NCBI RefSeq assembly: GCF_905475345.1
Contig: NC_066600.1
Coordinates: 2,173,501 to 2,237,500, forward strand
From: Vespula vulgaris
Lineage: Eukaryota > Arthropoda > Insecta > Hymenoptera > Vespidae
Reading direction: 5' to 3'
DNA length: 64,000 nt
Every line of letters begins with the position of its first letter. Position 1 is the first letter of the stretch. Both the position numbers and the translations under genes were made by a program. Under the pieces are notes generated by a model. That model was not told the origin of the DNA, did no database searches, and saw only the letters and a program-made list of their open reading frames with translations. Shown in pieces: positions 63,214 through 64,000 of this stretch.

Positions 63214-63751
63214 CTTCTTCCAGCATCTTCACGACGGTGCCGTGATAATGAAAGGGCAATTTAGAACGATCCGAGAAACGATTCGACTCGGCGAATCTCC
63301 GACGATCGAATCCCTTTGGCCCTCTCATTCAACCCGACGAGAGTCAAAGAGCGATCTCTCTGTCTCTTTCTCCCTCTCTCTCTGTCTCTCTCTCTCTCTC
63401 TTACTTTCTTCCTTCTTTCCAAGCTCTCTTCTTCCTCGATAAAAGCGACGATCGACGGTTTCACGCATCCGAGGTAAACGATAAACTTGTGCCTCGGTGA
63501 CGATAATAATATCTTATTACGAAGCAACACGCGAGCGAGCATTCTATCCTCTATCTCTAACTTGTAACGTTTCGCAAGTATTAGCTAGTTCAAGATCGTC
63601 TAAGACGAATCAATTCTAACTATATCTAACCCTTCAATTATTTTATAGAAATATTCGACAATTTTCTTTTGAAAAATTATTAAAGGCTTAAGTACTTAAG
63701 TGGATTAAACAGTCTTCGAATATTTCCAAGAGAGATTATCATATTGTTTGT

Positions 63752-63752
63752 A

Positions 63753-63828
<76 letters not shown>

Positions 63829-63829
63829 G
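63752..63829. repeat. (AAT)n microsatellite
   Basis: About 26 uninterrupted AAT/TAA triplets. Confidence 0.97.
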
Positions 63830-64000
63830 TTATAATAATTGAGAAAAAAGATATTTTATATGTTTCTCACTCTCTCTCTTTCTCTTGATATTTTGTTTTT
63901 CATCGATCGCGTGTTTTATTCGCATCTTTCTCTTTCTTGAATGAGAATCGTCTCAAGTGTTTCAAGCGTTCCACCCACGCAGCAAAGAGAGAGAGAGAAA

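Larger units (their letters stand above)
53501..64000 (+). other. First intron of dac (5' part), noncoding
   Basis: Begins at the strong donor GTAGGT and runs past the window. No recognised protein gene. It contains unique GC-rich islands (about 53640-53900, 56220-56400, 56900-57050, 58270-58440, 60120-60340, 62040-62360) among AT-rich DNA and simple repeats. Homeodomain-like TAATTA cores cluster in 56200-57020 and 58355-58440. These are candidate intronic enhancers by analogy with the enhancer-rich dac locus of flies; none is proven. Confidence 0.75.

Noticed and set aside
1..64000. Mobile elements, tRNA or rRNA genes, CRISPR arrays
   Set aside because: Looked for terminal inverted repeats with transposase-like frames, tRNA B-box motifs and regularly spaced unique spacers; none found that stands up.

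Overview
This is animal nuclear DNA, most likely from an insect. Genes have short AT-rich introns with GT/AG borders, intergenic DNA is AT-rich, simple repeats are abundant, and the encoded proteins are typical bilaterian housekeeping and developmental genes. A hymenopteran (bee, wasp or ant) fits the composition and gene style, but I cannot fix the species. There is no sign of bacterial, organellar or viral DNA, and I recognise no transposase, tRNA, rRNA or CRISPR array.

Positions 3.6-39.1 kb form a compact housekeeping block. In order it holds GDP-L-fucose synthase (-), an NBAS homologue of the ER Dsl1/NRZ tether (+), chaperonin subunit CCT6 (-), an LRR protein related to F-box proteins (+), glycyl-tRNA synthetase (-), a very large ARIP4/RAD54L2-type SNF2 ATPase (-), elongation factor ELOF1 (-), the KEOPS subunit Pcc1/LAGE3 (+), the GPI-anchor subunit PIGP (+) and FBXO22 (+). 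Many neighbours are divergent over 370-600 bp (GFUS/NBAS, CCT6/LRR gene, ELOF1/Pcc1), which suggests shared promoters, or convergent with about 300 bp between stops. Exon junctions given here were chosen by GT/AG borders and phase. For every full multi-exon model the summed coding length divides by three.

From about 39.1 kb to the end the character changes. This part surrounds the first coding exon of dachshund (dac, +, 52719-53500), a retinal-determination and leg-patterning transcription cofactor. The 13.6 kb upstream and the 10.5 kb of first intron carry no other recognisable gene. They hold dozens of long (GA)n/(CT)n tracts, trinucleotide repeats and GC-richer islands with homeodomain-like cores and inverted repeats, as expected for a large developmental regulatory domain. 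The rest of dac lies beyond the window.

I found no convincing new multi-gene system. The best leads are two long disordered insertions (one with a near-perfect 15-bp coding minisatellite) inside the ARIP4 ATPase core, a Trp/acidic motif in NBAS that resembles COPI-binding motifs, a 65-bp gap between the Pcc1 and PIGP genes, an 81-nt phase-preserving candidate exon in the dac intron, and a poly-arginine upstream ORF in the presumed dac leader.
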